A stretch of 64,000 nt of DNA from the NCBI RefSeq assembly GCF_022539665.2, contig NC_081335.1:4774001-4838000 (forward strand). Direction: 5' to 3'. A program made the translations under genes and the position numbers. Below, one piece after another: positions 1-12,500 of the stretch (position 1 is the stretch's first letter; the number at the start of each line of letters is the position of its first letter). The notes under the pieces are model-generated. The model was not told the DNA's origin. It saw nothing but the letters and a program-made list of their open reading frames with translations, and ran no database searches. Origin of the DNA: Daphnia carinata (lineage: Eukaryota > Arthropoda > Branchiopoda > Diplostraca > Daphniidae).

Positions 1-2442
1 ATGTCTCCCCTTCGACGCTGTACACAGCCGGACTGCCGTGACTTCTATTCCGAAAAGATCCTCCAGCGCCTACACAACAAACAAATAAAAAAAAAAAAAA
101 AAAGAAGGGGAGAGTCCCGCCGATGAAAACAGATTGTATCAAATATGCAAATGCACTTGCCGCATTTCCCAGACTAATGTTTCAAATGTTAAATCCCTTA
201 CAATTTCTATATCGATTTGCATTTTGACCGCAGAATAAGAGTCACGGAATAATGACAATGTCAGTTTCTCTCTCGGCTAACCTTTGTGTTCGTCCCGGGA
301 GGTCAGATGCAAATCGTGGCCGTCTTCACGTTTCCACGTGATGCGCGGCGCGGGGTTACCTCTGGCCTCGCATGTCAACTTGACCGCCTCGTTCTCCCGA
401 ACGCGAATTTCTCCGGGCGTCCGCTCGTCGATAATGTCCGGTGGTTCTGTCACGTCAAGGTAAGTCACCTAGAAAATCACATTGAACGAACGAAATGTCC
501 ATGAGATTTTTGGGGTTTAAAAAAAGAAAAAAAAAAAAAAAATGAAGAAAGAGAAAGAGCCGGTCGGCTCGTCTTAGGTAATTAATTAATTAAAAAGCAA
601 AACATAAAAAAAGCCTGTAATGAGTGCTTCATTAAGAGCGTAGGGTTTACCTGACTCTTCATCGGATCGGTGTCTTGCGGACGTCATTTGCAAGTTAGCG
701 TGATTAGCGAGAGGAGAGAATAAGGTCGTTATGATGAACAATAAAATAAATACGGTACATGGTCACGATGCACCATAAGGTCATTATGACAAATCAAAAA
801 AAAAAAAAAATAAATAAATATAAATAAATAAGATGGAGGAAAGAAAACAAATAAATAAATACGGATGGAAAAAAGGGCATTATTTTTCCACGTGCTGGAC
901 GGTATAAACAACTTACTAATTTGTGCCATATAGAAACCGGCGTCGTCCTTCCGTACGTTCTTGATGATCAATTTCCACTGATTGGAGCCGACGTGCTCGA
1001 CCGAGACGCGTGGATTGTGCGTCACGACCGTCAAGTGGATGGCTTGGATGGCTTTGGTGTCGGCTTTCACCCAGCCGACCTATTATCGTCCGTTCACAGA
1101 CCCGACAATAGTCCGCCCGCCGCACATCCAGCCAACGCCACCACACAGACGCAACAAACGAAATAAAAAGCGCACGAAAAACAAAAGAAAATCGTATTAG
1201 ACCGAAGGACCCCGTTTTTTTTTCTTCTTTGTTTTATTGGCAAAGGAATAAAACAAAACAAAATGTCCAATTTTCCGCATTGAGCAGCAGCACACGATTA
1301 ACGCGTTTCTTAAAAATCCAATCATTCGTTATGAACAAAAGAGGCAACTTGTTTGTTACTGTACACCTTAGAGTGATTGGATTCGAAAGAGAAAAGGGCA
1401 GAAATGCGAGTCGACAGACGGGGCCCCGAAAGGAGGGGAAGAAAAGAGGGACAGAAGTAATCAAATCAATAGTTAATACTGCGATTGCACGAAAATAGGC
1501 ATTGACAACACGGTCGAAGAGGCCAGATCAAACGGTATTCTACTACCAAGGGCAAACACTATCGATAAGACGTATAGTACCCCAAAGATGGATACCGGCT
1601 TTCAAATCCTGAGCTGCATTGAATTTTCTATCCTTTTTCTTTAAAGAAAGCACTTTATCTCAATGGTTTTTGACCGCAATTCGAATTTTTTTGTGTTGTC
1701 CCCCCCCTTTTCTATGGTAAACACCATTGCGATCCAATAACCAGCGCTCAGCGCAATCCATTACGGTCCACTCCACCTTCTATATGTATTCTAGGTCTAC
1801 GCGGTATATATATATATATATATACCGGCGATGGACTTACTCGGTCGTCTGATCTATACAGCCTTTAGATATATATATATTTTAAAAAGCCAAAAAGAAA
1901 AAGCTCAAAGGCTTTCTTTTTTTTTTTTACCTTGTGGCCACCAAGATTGGTGACGCTGCAGCTGAGCACCGCGTCTCGGCCAGTGGCAACTGTCACGTTG
2001 GTCATGCTTTCCGTGAACTCCGGTTCAAACCCTAAACTAGGGCTGTCCGAATGCACACGACCCGCTACCGAAAAGATAAACAAAAGGAAGTGAAACGTTT
2101 AAAAATGGTGAACATTCTTTTTTTTTTTTTCAACAAGAAAAAGAGAAAGAAAATTTTATATTTAGATTCCTCGTTATAGAAACATTTGAGAAACGTCGAA
2201 AAGTCTAAGAGTCAACGTCTCCGGTGGCGTGTAAACATCGGCCAAAGTTGGGAAGCGCGCGGCGCCCAATTAAAATCACGCCGTGCCGGCGATTCTCTCT
2301 TGGGTCGCTAAGGAGGGAGGCAGTCAGTGAGCGAATGAGAAAAGGCGATAAACTCACCAGCAATCAAAGGCGCTGTGGCAGTCAGGCAGAGCGTGCCGAT
2401 CCAGATCCAAGTGCTGATGCTGGAAGCCAACAGCTGGGCCAT
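1..2442 (-). CDS. DIP/lachesin-like Ig-domain cell-surface protein, 5' part (gene runs off the left edge)
   Basis: Coding exons, 5' to 3' on the minus strand: 2442-2358, 2064-1931, 1079-917, 673-651, 468-282, 69-1 (incomplete). The phases close at every junction. The first exon, starting at MAQLLASS, encodes a hydrophobic signal peptide and ends in a GTGAGT donor. An upstream in-frame ATG at 2493 is less likely because MAQLL places the hydrophobic core near the N-terminus. The next exons form Ig domain 1 (NVTVATGRDAVLSC, then VGWVKADTKAIQAIH and INTDPMKSQ) and Ig domain 2 (VKLTCEARGNPAPRITWKRE, then YSVEGET). These motifs are diagnostic of arthropod DIPs, which are GPI-anchored three-Ig receptors that pair with Dpr proteins in neuronal wiring. 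The F-strand motif of Ig1 reads YMAQ instead of the family's YMCQ, so the canonical disulfide partner is missing. The 651-673 exon is only 23 nt long. Membership of the DIP/lachesin group is firm; which DIP it is cannot be settled here. Confidence 0.88.
1805..1824. repeat. (TA)n microsatellite
   Basis: A run of about ten TA units in the second coding intron of the leftmost DIP-like gene. It is a simple repeat with no further structure seen. Confidence 0.9.
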
Positions 2443-5400
2443 GATTTCCGACGAGCGGTTGATCTTGTCACTCTTACTCGTCTGCTTTTTCACGCCAACG
2501 AGAGAGACGAGTGAGTATAGCTGTGTGTCTTTGCTATACTTAAGAAGAAAAAAAAAAGAAGAGTCCTTTCACATGTCGGCACCAAACGAGAACAATCGAC
2601 AGCTAATAGCAAAATCCCTCAAGTCTTGTAAGATTTAGACGCTGTGAATTCTTTTCTGTTGGATTTTACCTTGGAAAAAAAAAAAGCCTGAATAATTAAT
2701 TGTATTTTACACAAAAGACACACATACACCTAGTTTTGAAACTAAGTTTCACTCCGTTCTTAATTAGCCGAGCTGCTCAATTAATAACTACCCAACTTTT
2801 TTTTTTTTTTTTCGTCTTCAGTTTTCAGCCCATGAAATACCAAAGTGACTAAGTCAACTAGGACTCTCCGATGTTTCCGTTTCTCATATCGACATGCATA
2901 ACGGACCGGGGGGGGGGGGGAAGAAAAGACTTCATTACAGTCGCTTCATTGGTTATTCGCCGTTTGTGCATTATTCAATATGTAAGCTCTACCTCATAAC
3001 GAATAGATTGGCCCGCACTTCAAATGAAATTACCACTGTCGAGACTTGCCACCGGGCCCCCAAGCAGCTTTCACCCTGCTTCTGTCGTACCAGTCAAGCG
3101 CTCGTAATGAAAGACAAGAGATCGATTTAGCTACCCGTTCCTTGTCTATCACCAAGCCAATGTGTATACGCCCTAACGATGCGCCGCGATTAACAGCCTC
3201 CTTCTTCAACACCGTCGTTGGGCTATTAGCAGTTACTCCTCTCCCACTCGTCTAAATATGTATTCTTTTAAACCGACCTCGACAGGCAAATGGTACTAAA
3301 AAAAAAAAAAAGAGACATTAAAATAGACGTTTCATTTAATATCAGAGAAGTATCACCCGGAGTGTGATTATAAGCTCTCTTATTACAGTTCTTAACGACA
3401 AGCCCAAGAACGTAGGGCGCGATGCTGCCAAGTGGGACGACACAAGGACGTGAACGCGCATTATGCATGAGGCCTCACTTCCGCTTGTCTTTTTTTTTTT
3501 TGTACTATGGCCTCGTAAAAGTGATGAAAAATGATCTCCACTTAGCAGCCAATCGCGAGAAAAAACAAAGGAAAAACCAAACAAACGGATATGTCGTCAT
3601 CGTTTGTCTTTTTTTTTTTTGCTTTATTTTTCTATCTTACGCAAGAACCCCCGCGCCGCGCATCGATTTGATCACCGCAAAGCCTTCCGTCAATCGCGAC
3701 GTCCGTCCAACAAAAAGATTCAGCAAACACTACAAGCCTGGATGACGAAGGCGATGGCTCTTTTAAAAAGAAAATGGGAACAAATAAAAAAAAAACAGAA
3801 AAAGATGAAAGAAAACAGGATTTTTTTTCAAAGTCAAAAGAAGAAGATTAGTAAAGAAGTCCCTAGCGCATGTTGACCGCGGCTGGATGAGTAGGCCAAA
3901 GAACGCACATGTCAATAGTGAACCCTGCAATGATTCAATATCCTCCCTTCAAGTTTCAGCTCTTGCTCTGTGTTCTAGCTCCTTGCTTTGCTCCCTCCTC
4001 CCCCTCCCCCTTCGGTTACACGTCACTGAAGTTAATGGAGCGACTGGAAAAGAATGGAGATAGATATGTAAGGTACAGAAGATTAGGGCCGTATATATAG
4101 GATTGGAGGATTGCGAGACCGTAGGTACCCGCAGCTTGTCTATCGTCTGGAGCTAACATTAATGCAACCATGATGATGGGCCATCGTGGATGATCAAAGA
4201 GCCCCACAGTTGTGACATGTCGATGAGGGATCACACAGGACTTAAGAAACTAAGCCACTCCTTCCCCCTCTGGCCCCCCTTTTTTTTTTCTTCCGGTTCC
4301 AGTTCAAAACTGATGGATTCGATCCAATGGCGTAACTGATTTCGGTCCTGCTAAAATGAACGTTCATTGTTTTATTTTTTTTTTTTTTGTTACGATAGTA
4401 AGAAAAAACAAAACCAAATGAGGAAAAAGGGAACGTGTAAAAACAAAGTAAAATTGAAAATGTCTCAAGAGTGGATAGTTCATCTCGGCCACTTCCTTTT
4501 TTTTTTTTTTTTATTCTTCCCTTCTCGAGGCAACGCTCTTTTTTTTTTTACGCCCCTTTACTTTGAACTCCGGCAGGCTGGTTACACGAAAAACAAAAAA
4601 GATTCGCAGCGTTCACAAGTGGCTCGGGTTCTCATCGCTAGGCCACTTTCCATCGACACGTTACTAGACTTTCTTTGAGTTTCTCTCTCTTTAGGCTGTT
4701 CGCTCAGTTTCTTCAACCCTTTTCCGTTTTTTCTTTAACGAAAGAAAAAAAAAGAGAAACGTCGTTGAAAAAGAATTCCGCCGAGTTCCAAGTTCTCTGA
4801 CGCGCAACTTTGCTTATATCCACACTCAGTCGGTAAAGGGCCCTCTCATTCAAACCCTCCTTTTTTTTTCTTTTTTTTTTTTTTTCTTTCAGCTTGTTTC
4901 GTATTCTCCGCCTCTTTCGGATGCAAACACACTCATCACCGACCCGCTTTTCTTTTCACTCTGATAACTGGTATATACATATCGCCCGTTTGATCGGGAA
5001 CGTGAACAGTTGTTGGCCATTTATTTATTTTATTTTATTTTTTTTTTTCATCTTCTTCTTCTTCCCTACGGAAAACTTTTGTTTTGGTTCCACTTAAAAA
5101 AAAAAAAAAAGGAAGAATTCTTTTGTTTCTTCGTTTAAAAGGAATATCTAATTGGTTTGAATGCGACATGTCTTTTGCCTAGAGGACCCTCCGAGTTGTT
5201 CTATTTCATGTGTGTCCCGTTGCTGCGAAGTTAAAAAGAAGAAGAAGAAAAAGACATTTGACTATGGGCATTTCAATTGAATTATTTAATAAGATCAACA
5301 ATGTGCTTCCGGACAATGCAAAAGATCGTCGTGAAATCGACGTGCCCTTTGTCATGTCATTAGAAACGGGTCCATTTCACTTAGGAACTTTGCGTTGCGT

Positions 5401-8400
5401 CGTGAATGTTTGAAGGCAAAAGGGATTCGGCAACACGTTCTTCGCTATGCATAATCAAGAGTTGTTAAAAAGCGACGGCAAGTGGTTTTTTTTTTTTTTC
5501 TTTATCTCGTTTTATTAGTTTTTGATGTTCCTCTCCCATCTTTGCACGCTTGTTTAACCCCTTTATCGGCCCCTTCCCTAGTCGGATTCTATTTACGGCG
5601 CAAGTGAACAAAACTAAGAATATTTGCATTCATCTTGGTAGATAAAAGCAACCAAAGAGAACAGAAGGTAAAGAATATTCAATATTATCAATAGCAAAAA
5701 AAAAAAGGACTCACCAAATTATTTATAATTCAACACTCATAATAATGCGACCTGTTGCGGACACACAGCGTCAACAACGAGACGGCGCTCAAAATTCAAA
5801 AGGCGGTGGAACTCTGCTACCTAGACGCTGATGCGTATGTGTTATCTTTCCATTAAGAATGCAGTCTATAATCCAGTTAGCTAATGGAGTAGAGCGGTAT
5901 GGAAAAAAGTTTTTTTTTGCGCTCGAGGATTTCGTTGTTTTCTTTATCAAATATTTTTTTTCACCGCAATCCTCTTGCTGCTTTTTTATAAAACACCAAA
6001 GAAGTGACGAACCTCAAAAAAGAAAAAAAAAAAACTGTATTTGCTATTATAAGTCCTAACGAAAACAGTGACAAATAAAACAAACATTTGTAAAGCCGGC
6101 GCAAGCGAAAGGTGTTGGCGCACATGATGAGCGCGAGTGCCGAGCGACGCACTTTGAATAACAAATGAATTGATTTAAACAGCGTCGTCACGGATGGTGG
6201 TGCTAATCACCACACAAGAGAAAAGGAAGAAGCAACGAGTTAACAAGAACAACTAACAAAGATTTATTCTCCTTTATTATCCCATGGCTACGTAAGAAAA
6301 AAAAAAAGGAAAAAATTGAAGAACAATTCCAATTGCGATAATCAAAGAGCGCTCGAAATGGAGGTGAACATACTACTTGATGACAACGCGAAATGTTGAA
6401 TCGTTCGCTACCGCTATGAGCGTTTGAAAAGCAAAGTCCAATAGGACATTTGAAGTAGATGGAGAAAGAAAGAGATGGTGTGAGTAGTTGTCTAATTGAA
6501 GTTCGTAAACCGACACGAGGTTGTCTGTCTGTCGACACAAAGCAAAAAGCTTTGAGACGAGAGCACGGATGGAGCAATGTCGCAATTCATTTTCCGGAAT
6601 TCCACGAACGCAGCCAACCCTTTCATCCCTTATCTTATCATTGTCGGCAATCTCGTTTTGCATTAGATGCGATTGATCGAGTACTACTTGCAGCTACTCA
6701 TTAGGTCAAAGCGACGAAGATCCATTACAATCTAATAGGCACTTGCTCAAAATCAGGTGTCGGTTTTTTTTTAGCACGGATTCACTTGACATTCAACTCT
6801 CCTTCTTCTTTTATTTTGCCCACAGAAGTAACGATGAGTCTAAGCACTTACCCAAAAGAAGAGTAGCGATGACACGTGCGAACTAAATGCTCAGTGACAA
6901 TGCCCGCAACCAGATATTGTCATATTTTGAGCGGTTGAATGATTGAAACGATGACCAAGTGATTGGGGCTTCCTCGTCTCGTGATAGAAGAGAAGCAACT
7001 GACTCGAAAACCGTTCAGATGGCCCACGTATCTTCACAGGGGGTGAACCCATGGATGGAGAGGGGAAAAAAAGGTTGTGGCAGCGCGCGCATATTGCAAC
7101 ATCACTCGGATTGTCCGTTGTACAAAACAGGAAAGCGGGCGCACGAAGGCGAAAAGGGCGAAGGGTGGACGAGAACGCGGGGGTACGTCGAATATGCCCG
7201 ACTGACTGTATGGGTGAAGAGCAATGGAAAATAGCCATTGTAGATATCACAGTGCATAATCACGTCAGCATCGATAAATCCACACTGGCGGATCTCGCAA
7301 CGTCCTAGTTCGTCCTACGCCGCTCTTCGAAGCACGCCATCCTGCCATTTACAATAAGGCAAATTGAAGTGATGAACCGACAGATTCAGTAACCTCTTTA
7401 CGGTACAGCTACATACGCGTATCGTGAACGTATGATTGATAATGTCATTTAAACCTGTTCGATTCAAATGAACTGAGCAACAAACTAAAATTTCATCGGG
7501 AAGGCTTTAGTAGCATATTTGATTTTTTTTTTTTTTTTTAAGTTGGAGTTGGCCTGAAACAAGTGAAAAACAACGGGCAAATCAAAATGAGAAAGGAAGA
7601 AAAAACAGACGTGAAACAACAGACGGTGGTAGCTGATGATGTTGACCAATCTTATCGACGCTATACAGGAGCGTAGAAAATGGGGAGTGCAAAACGGTTC
7701 AGCAATTCCTGGCACGTCACTGGTTTATGGCAACCAAAAAGCATATGCTTCCCCCCCGCTCCCGGTGCGTCTGCACGCGCCAACCGTGCACGCTCCAATC
7801 GGTGGTGGTTGGAGGCAAACGATCACTTTTGAGGTTCACTCGTCTACCGCCTTTAAAGAAGTAAAAAAAAAAATAAATAAATAACAACAACAAGAAGAAA
7901 AGAAAGTCAACTACAAATCACGTCACTGATGGAATCGACTGTTTTGCAAGTAAACGGCTCTAAGAGCTCGGCGGAAAGAGTTGCAACAGCCAAACCTTAA
8001 CACGACGTGGCCATGCCGCAAAAATATAGCGGTACGATACTTTGGTCGTGCAACCGCCAAAGCACATCTTTATCGCATTGCTTGGGCACATACGTTGATG
8101 GAGTCTCTTTTAAAATTCAGCCTTTTCGAATGGCAAGATATTCGTAACAAACTTCTTGAATTTTTGGGGTTTTTTTTTGGTACATCTTTAGACGGGTTGG
8201 TTTGTCTGTCTCAATCTGTTCAGAAGCAGCTAAATTTCATTTGAAGTTGTCCACTCACTTTCAACAACTTCGGGAAGACAATTTTTTCTTTACCGGTCTG
8301 CAAAAAAAAAAACGAGCAGATCCGGCACATCGTCATCAAGCTCCTAGTTGGAATTCTATGAAGTTGGTCATAAATACGTAATTAATTATTCCCCTCTCAG

Positions 8401-9509
8401 GATTGAAGCTTCCAACAGTCAATAATCAACATACATACCACACTTTACGGGACACTTTATTAGGCTTACACTTCCCCTCGTTGAAGTTGGAGGATTCCCT
8501 TAGCTATTAAAGTATTTCTTTCAAATGGACCTGACCAACAAAAAAAAGGGGGTAAGTAAAAACATAAGGTAAATGTTTTTTTTTTAAATCGAAAATCTTA
8601 CGTGGCTTCTACTTGTCGAAACGTACAGTGCCAAACGTTTCGTAGAAACGTTCAGCTAGAGCGTAGCACTTGGCGTAAACCCATTTTCTTGTACATTTTC
8701 TGTTGGTATTTTTTTTTTTTTACATTTCTTTTGGCGTCTATTTTTTTTTCGATTCATCTTCATTGTTATGCGTTGCTTGTCGATCGGCAAATGGCGCCTC
8801 GCTTCGGTCCAAGGCACACCCCACCCGCCTCCCCATCTTACAATCTTCCTACTCAATTGTGGTTAGGGATGAAAGCCAATTCATAGACGGTTGACGACTC
8901 CCCTTTTCTTTCCTCTTGATTTCATTGGGCCGGCAATTGTTCTCTCGACTCGAGACACACACACACACACAAAGCAGAACGAAGAGGGAACATCAGTATA
9001 CCGGGGCAAACTTTCCTAGTCCCTACCGAAGCCCCATATCCCAGGGAGAGGAAGATAGGAGAGCTCCAGTAAGGACTCCATTCAACGAGTGGGGATTTGC
9101 TTGGGCGCATTTCCTTAAGCTCCTCCAGAAATAAAAAAGCGAAAATTCGAAAAATATACGTGAAAAGCGAGAAGAAAAACACGAAAAGAATCAAAATGTT
9201 TAGGGATTCGGCAGATATAAAGCCGATAATCGCAATCTCATCCAGCCCATCAACCGACAACATTGCCTCGCAGCTCATCTTCCACAGGACAATTTTTCGC
9301 ACGAATTTTGGTACGATGATCACAAAGGGAGAAGGCAGGTCTTACAGGTAACTAAGAAGGCAAAAGAAATGCCAGCTCAAATACCATGACAACCAGATTT
9401 CTTTTTTTCCCCGATCCCGACTCGTTCTAAGGAACGTAACATTTGTCAAAACGATCGTCTACTAGTACCCACGTCGAACAAATCGATGATCACCCTGTTT
9501 GACACAATT
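2443..9509. other. Intergenic stretch without a supported gene
   Basis: This lies between the 5' end of the leftmost DIP-like gene and the 3' end of Polr1A, so it should include the DIP promoter. It is full of A/T homopolymers and has a run of 13 G at 2908-2920 and a short CA repeat near 8955-8971. Open frames of 60-130 codons occur on both strands. None shows a recognisable domain, plausible splice-linked partners or sensible protein composition. I see nothing else to annotate. Confidence 0.6.
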
Positions 9510-9515
9510 TTTATT
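9510..9515 (-). terminator. AATAAA polyadenylation signal of Polr1A
   Basis: On the minus strand AATAAA lies 27 bases after the Polr1A stop codon (9545-9543). This gives a very short 3' UTR and supports the choice of terminal exon. Confidence 0.7.
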
Positions 9516-9542
9516 CAAAACAAAGAGAACCCAGATATCTCT

Positions 9543-12500
9543 TTAGTACAATTTCTGCAATAAGCCGAAACTTCCGGTTCCTTCCAAACCGGGGAGTCCC
9601 ATGACGAGGCGTGAAGATGGTGTTTTGAGAAAATCCGTTTTGCCTAGATGAAAAAGAAATCAATTAGAAACGATCTAACAGTATTAAATACAATACCAGA
9701 TGAAAGACAGGACGAAAGAATACCTTGTAGAGTGGCGTTCTTGAGAAATTCAGTTGCCGTTTCGTAAGTCATTTGCTGCAACGGCGACGTGCAATCGGCC
9801 ATCCCGTGACGGCTAAATGGCCGGTAGCCTCCGCCTGATGTCATGAAGCTAGCCACCAAAGTTAAGTGACGAGGATCCACCGTGATTCCATACACTTTGA
9901 AGACGTTGTTAACCTCCTGTTTTCAAAACGATTCCCGAAAACTTTGCTCATTAGAACCGACACTACTGAGGTGTTCAGCTACCGTATAAAATACCTTGAC
10001 AATGACGCGGGAGCCAGCTTCACACCGTACTGTTTCACCACCTCGTGGATATCGTTACAGTAGAGTCGGTTCATGTCCAGAATGTGGGCAAATTCGAACA
10101 TGGCCTTGATGTTAACACCATCCGTTTTGATGACGATATCATCGTCTTCAGATTTCGGAGGTACAACGAATGCACGTTTGATTTTAGGAACGTGGTGCAC
10201 TACAGTCGATTCCGCCCACTTCTTCAAAGAGCTGGACAAGTCCACTTTCTGAACAAGCAATGGTACCTGAAAAGCAAACAAATGCTTAGCTTATAGGACA
10301 AAGACAATCACTTTCCAACCAAAGGCGGTAAAATCTAACCGAGAGTGTAAGCTCGCAATGGAGGCTACTTTTGGCGTCGAACGTGTAATCGATGATCCAA
10401 GGATCCTTATCAAGCATGGCAGTTTGGCGGTTTTCGTAGAGAAGTTCCATGGCAGGACTCATTTCATAGGTTGCCATATCAGCCTCTTCCTGCTCTCCGT
10501 TCAACGTTTTATCGTTGGGTTTCTCTTCGTCTATTCCTTCTTCTTCTTCCGCATCCTTCTTCAGACCGGTCTCTTCACTGTCGTCTTCAAATCCTTCGTC
10601 TTCAACGGGCTTCTTTTTTTCATCGTCTTCATCCTCATCTTCGTATTCATGCTCGTCTGCGTGTTTTGCGCGTTGATTTGCCGCGTTGAAATCATCCTCA
10701 ACATCTTCGCCATCGTTTGATTCTTCATCTTCATCATCACCACCTTTACGCGGGACCGGTGTCTTGGTCGTGTCCTCACCTTCTAATTTATCCTCCTTTT
10801 CATCCTCTTCCTTATTAGCTGCAGTGTTTCGACTAGCGGCTGCAGATTTACAGACAAAAAGCCTGGAGGGTACAACAACAACAACAAACAAAATTAAAAT
10901 AAAATTTGAAACGAAATACACAATTTTTCTAGGTTTGATTACGATTGCATGGATTGAGCGGCTGCTTCCTTTTTTATGCCAGGCAGGAGGACGTTGGGAA
11001 CGAAGCGTGATTCGAACACATGCAACACTTGCTTAGGTTTGACGCAGTAACGATCCTTGTAAGAAGAATGAGGAAGAAATCTAAACGTGAGACCATAGTG
11101 TCGGGTGCGATTCCCCGTGACTGACAATCGCTCCGTCACTTCCACTTTCTCCAAAACATCGGCAAGTGTCACTCTGGTTAATTTAAGTTTAATTTTTTCA
11201 GCTTTTCGTAAGGCTTTTGGTCCCTTTTCCTGAATAGTAGACGAAAACATTGGTTAAAAAAATAGCAAAAGAGTAACTTTAACAATGTAACATCAATCAC
11301 CAATAAGGGAATATCCATTGATGGTGTTTGGATGTTAGCAGAGGCGACAGTAAGGATTTCACGCAAACGAGGAATACCCAAAGTAACGTTCATTTCACCA
11401 CGACCGGCAAAGTGGAAAGTATTGAGCGTCATCTGAGTGGAGGGTTCACCGATTGATTGGGCGGCCAAGACTCCAACGGGTTCACCCGGTTCGCAAGATG
11501 CCGAAACAGCTTTGCTGTAAACGAGACGGGTCAACTCTTTGTGCCCAATGGTTACGTCAGGGCGATTCAGGTAGCGCAACATCATGGCGTTCAGTTGCTC
11601 ATCAAAGACATCAATATGTTGGGCAAATGAAAAATGAGCGTTCACGGGATCGGGTGGAGATCCTTGTTTCTTCGAGTACCTACAAAAGTAGAGTTGAGAC
11701 GCTACGTGTGACAGAAGTGATGGTTGCGCAACTTACGCTGCTCTTTCTTCGGACGACAATGCTCGCCAGGCGTTTTCAATTTCGTCTTTGACCAAAGAGC
11801 GACCCCTGGAACTCTTTTCTTCTTCCGTGTTGGGCGTTGTGACCTCATATTCGGAGGAGAACTTCAAAAATCCACTTTTTCTTTGTTGCTTCTTGAAGGA
11901 GCCATGTTTTTTAAGCCAACGTTTCACCTGACAAAGCAAAGACAAAGTGTCAATCAAAATTTACAGGAATATTCTAGAAACTGGTGCAGAGCTGACCATT
12001 TTTTTAGCCTTCTCTACTTCTATTTGATCAGACTCGTACGACATTCGAGTGTCGGCCAAAGAGACACATTCGCGATTAGCCACCAAGAAAGGGATGCCCT
12101 TCTCGTTGAGGTACTGTGACTTGCCGATATCAAGTCCATCTTCGCCATAAAGAAACTAAGGAATAATACAACGGACTGATCAGATCTATGCAATACTTTA
12201 AGAGCATAATGAACTAATACCTGTAGAACTAATCCATCTGAATCGCGTACTGTATGATCATACGCAACGCTCACTCCTTCCAAATGCTTCACTAGACAAC
12301 GTTGCAAGTATCCACTGCGAGACGTTTTGACTGCAGTATCGATAAGACCCTACCACAATTGGAAATCATATCAATAAAGGATGAAAGCAAAACGACTACA
12401 AATAAATGTCATACTTCACGACCAGCCATGCAATGGAAGAAGAACTCTTGAGGTCGAATACCAGTCATGAAACGACCGGCAATAAAACCCCCAGCTCTGG

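Noticed and set aside
916-1166. Open frames on both strands overlapping exon 3 of the leftmost DIP-like gene
   Set aside because: They are other-frame shadows of the real Ig exon, whose own frame gives VGWVKADTKAIQ.
6373-6663. A 96-codon open frame on the minus strand upstream of the leftmost DIP-like gene
   Set aside because: Composition is fairly natural, but there is no recognisable domain, no splice-linked partner and an overlapping frame of 81 codons on the other strand. Treated as chance.
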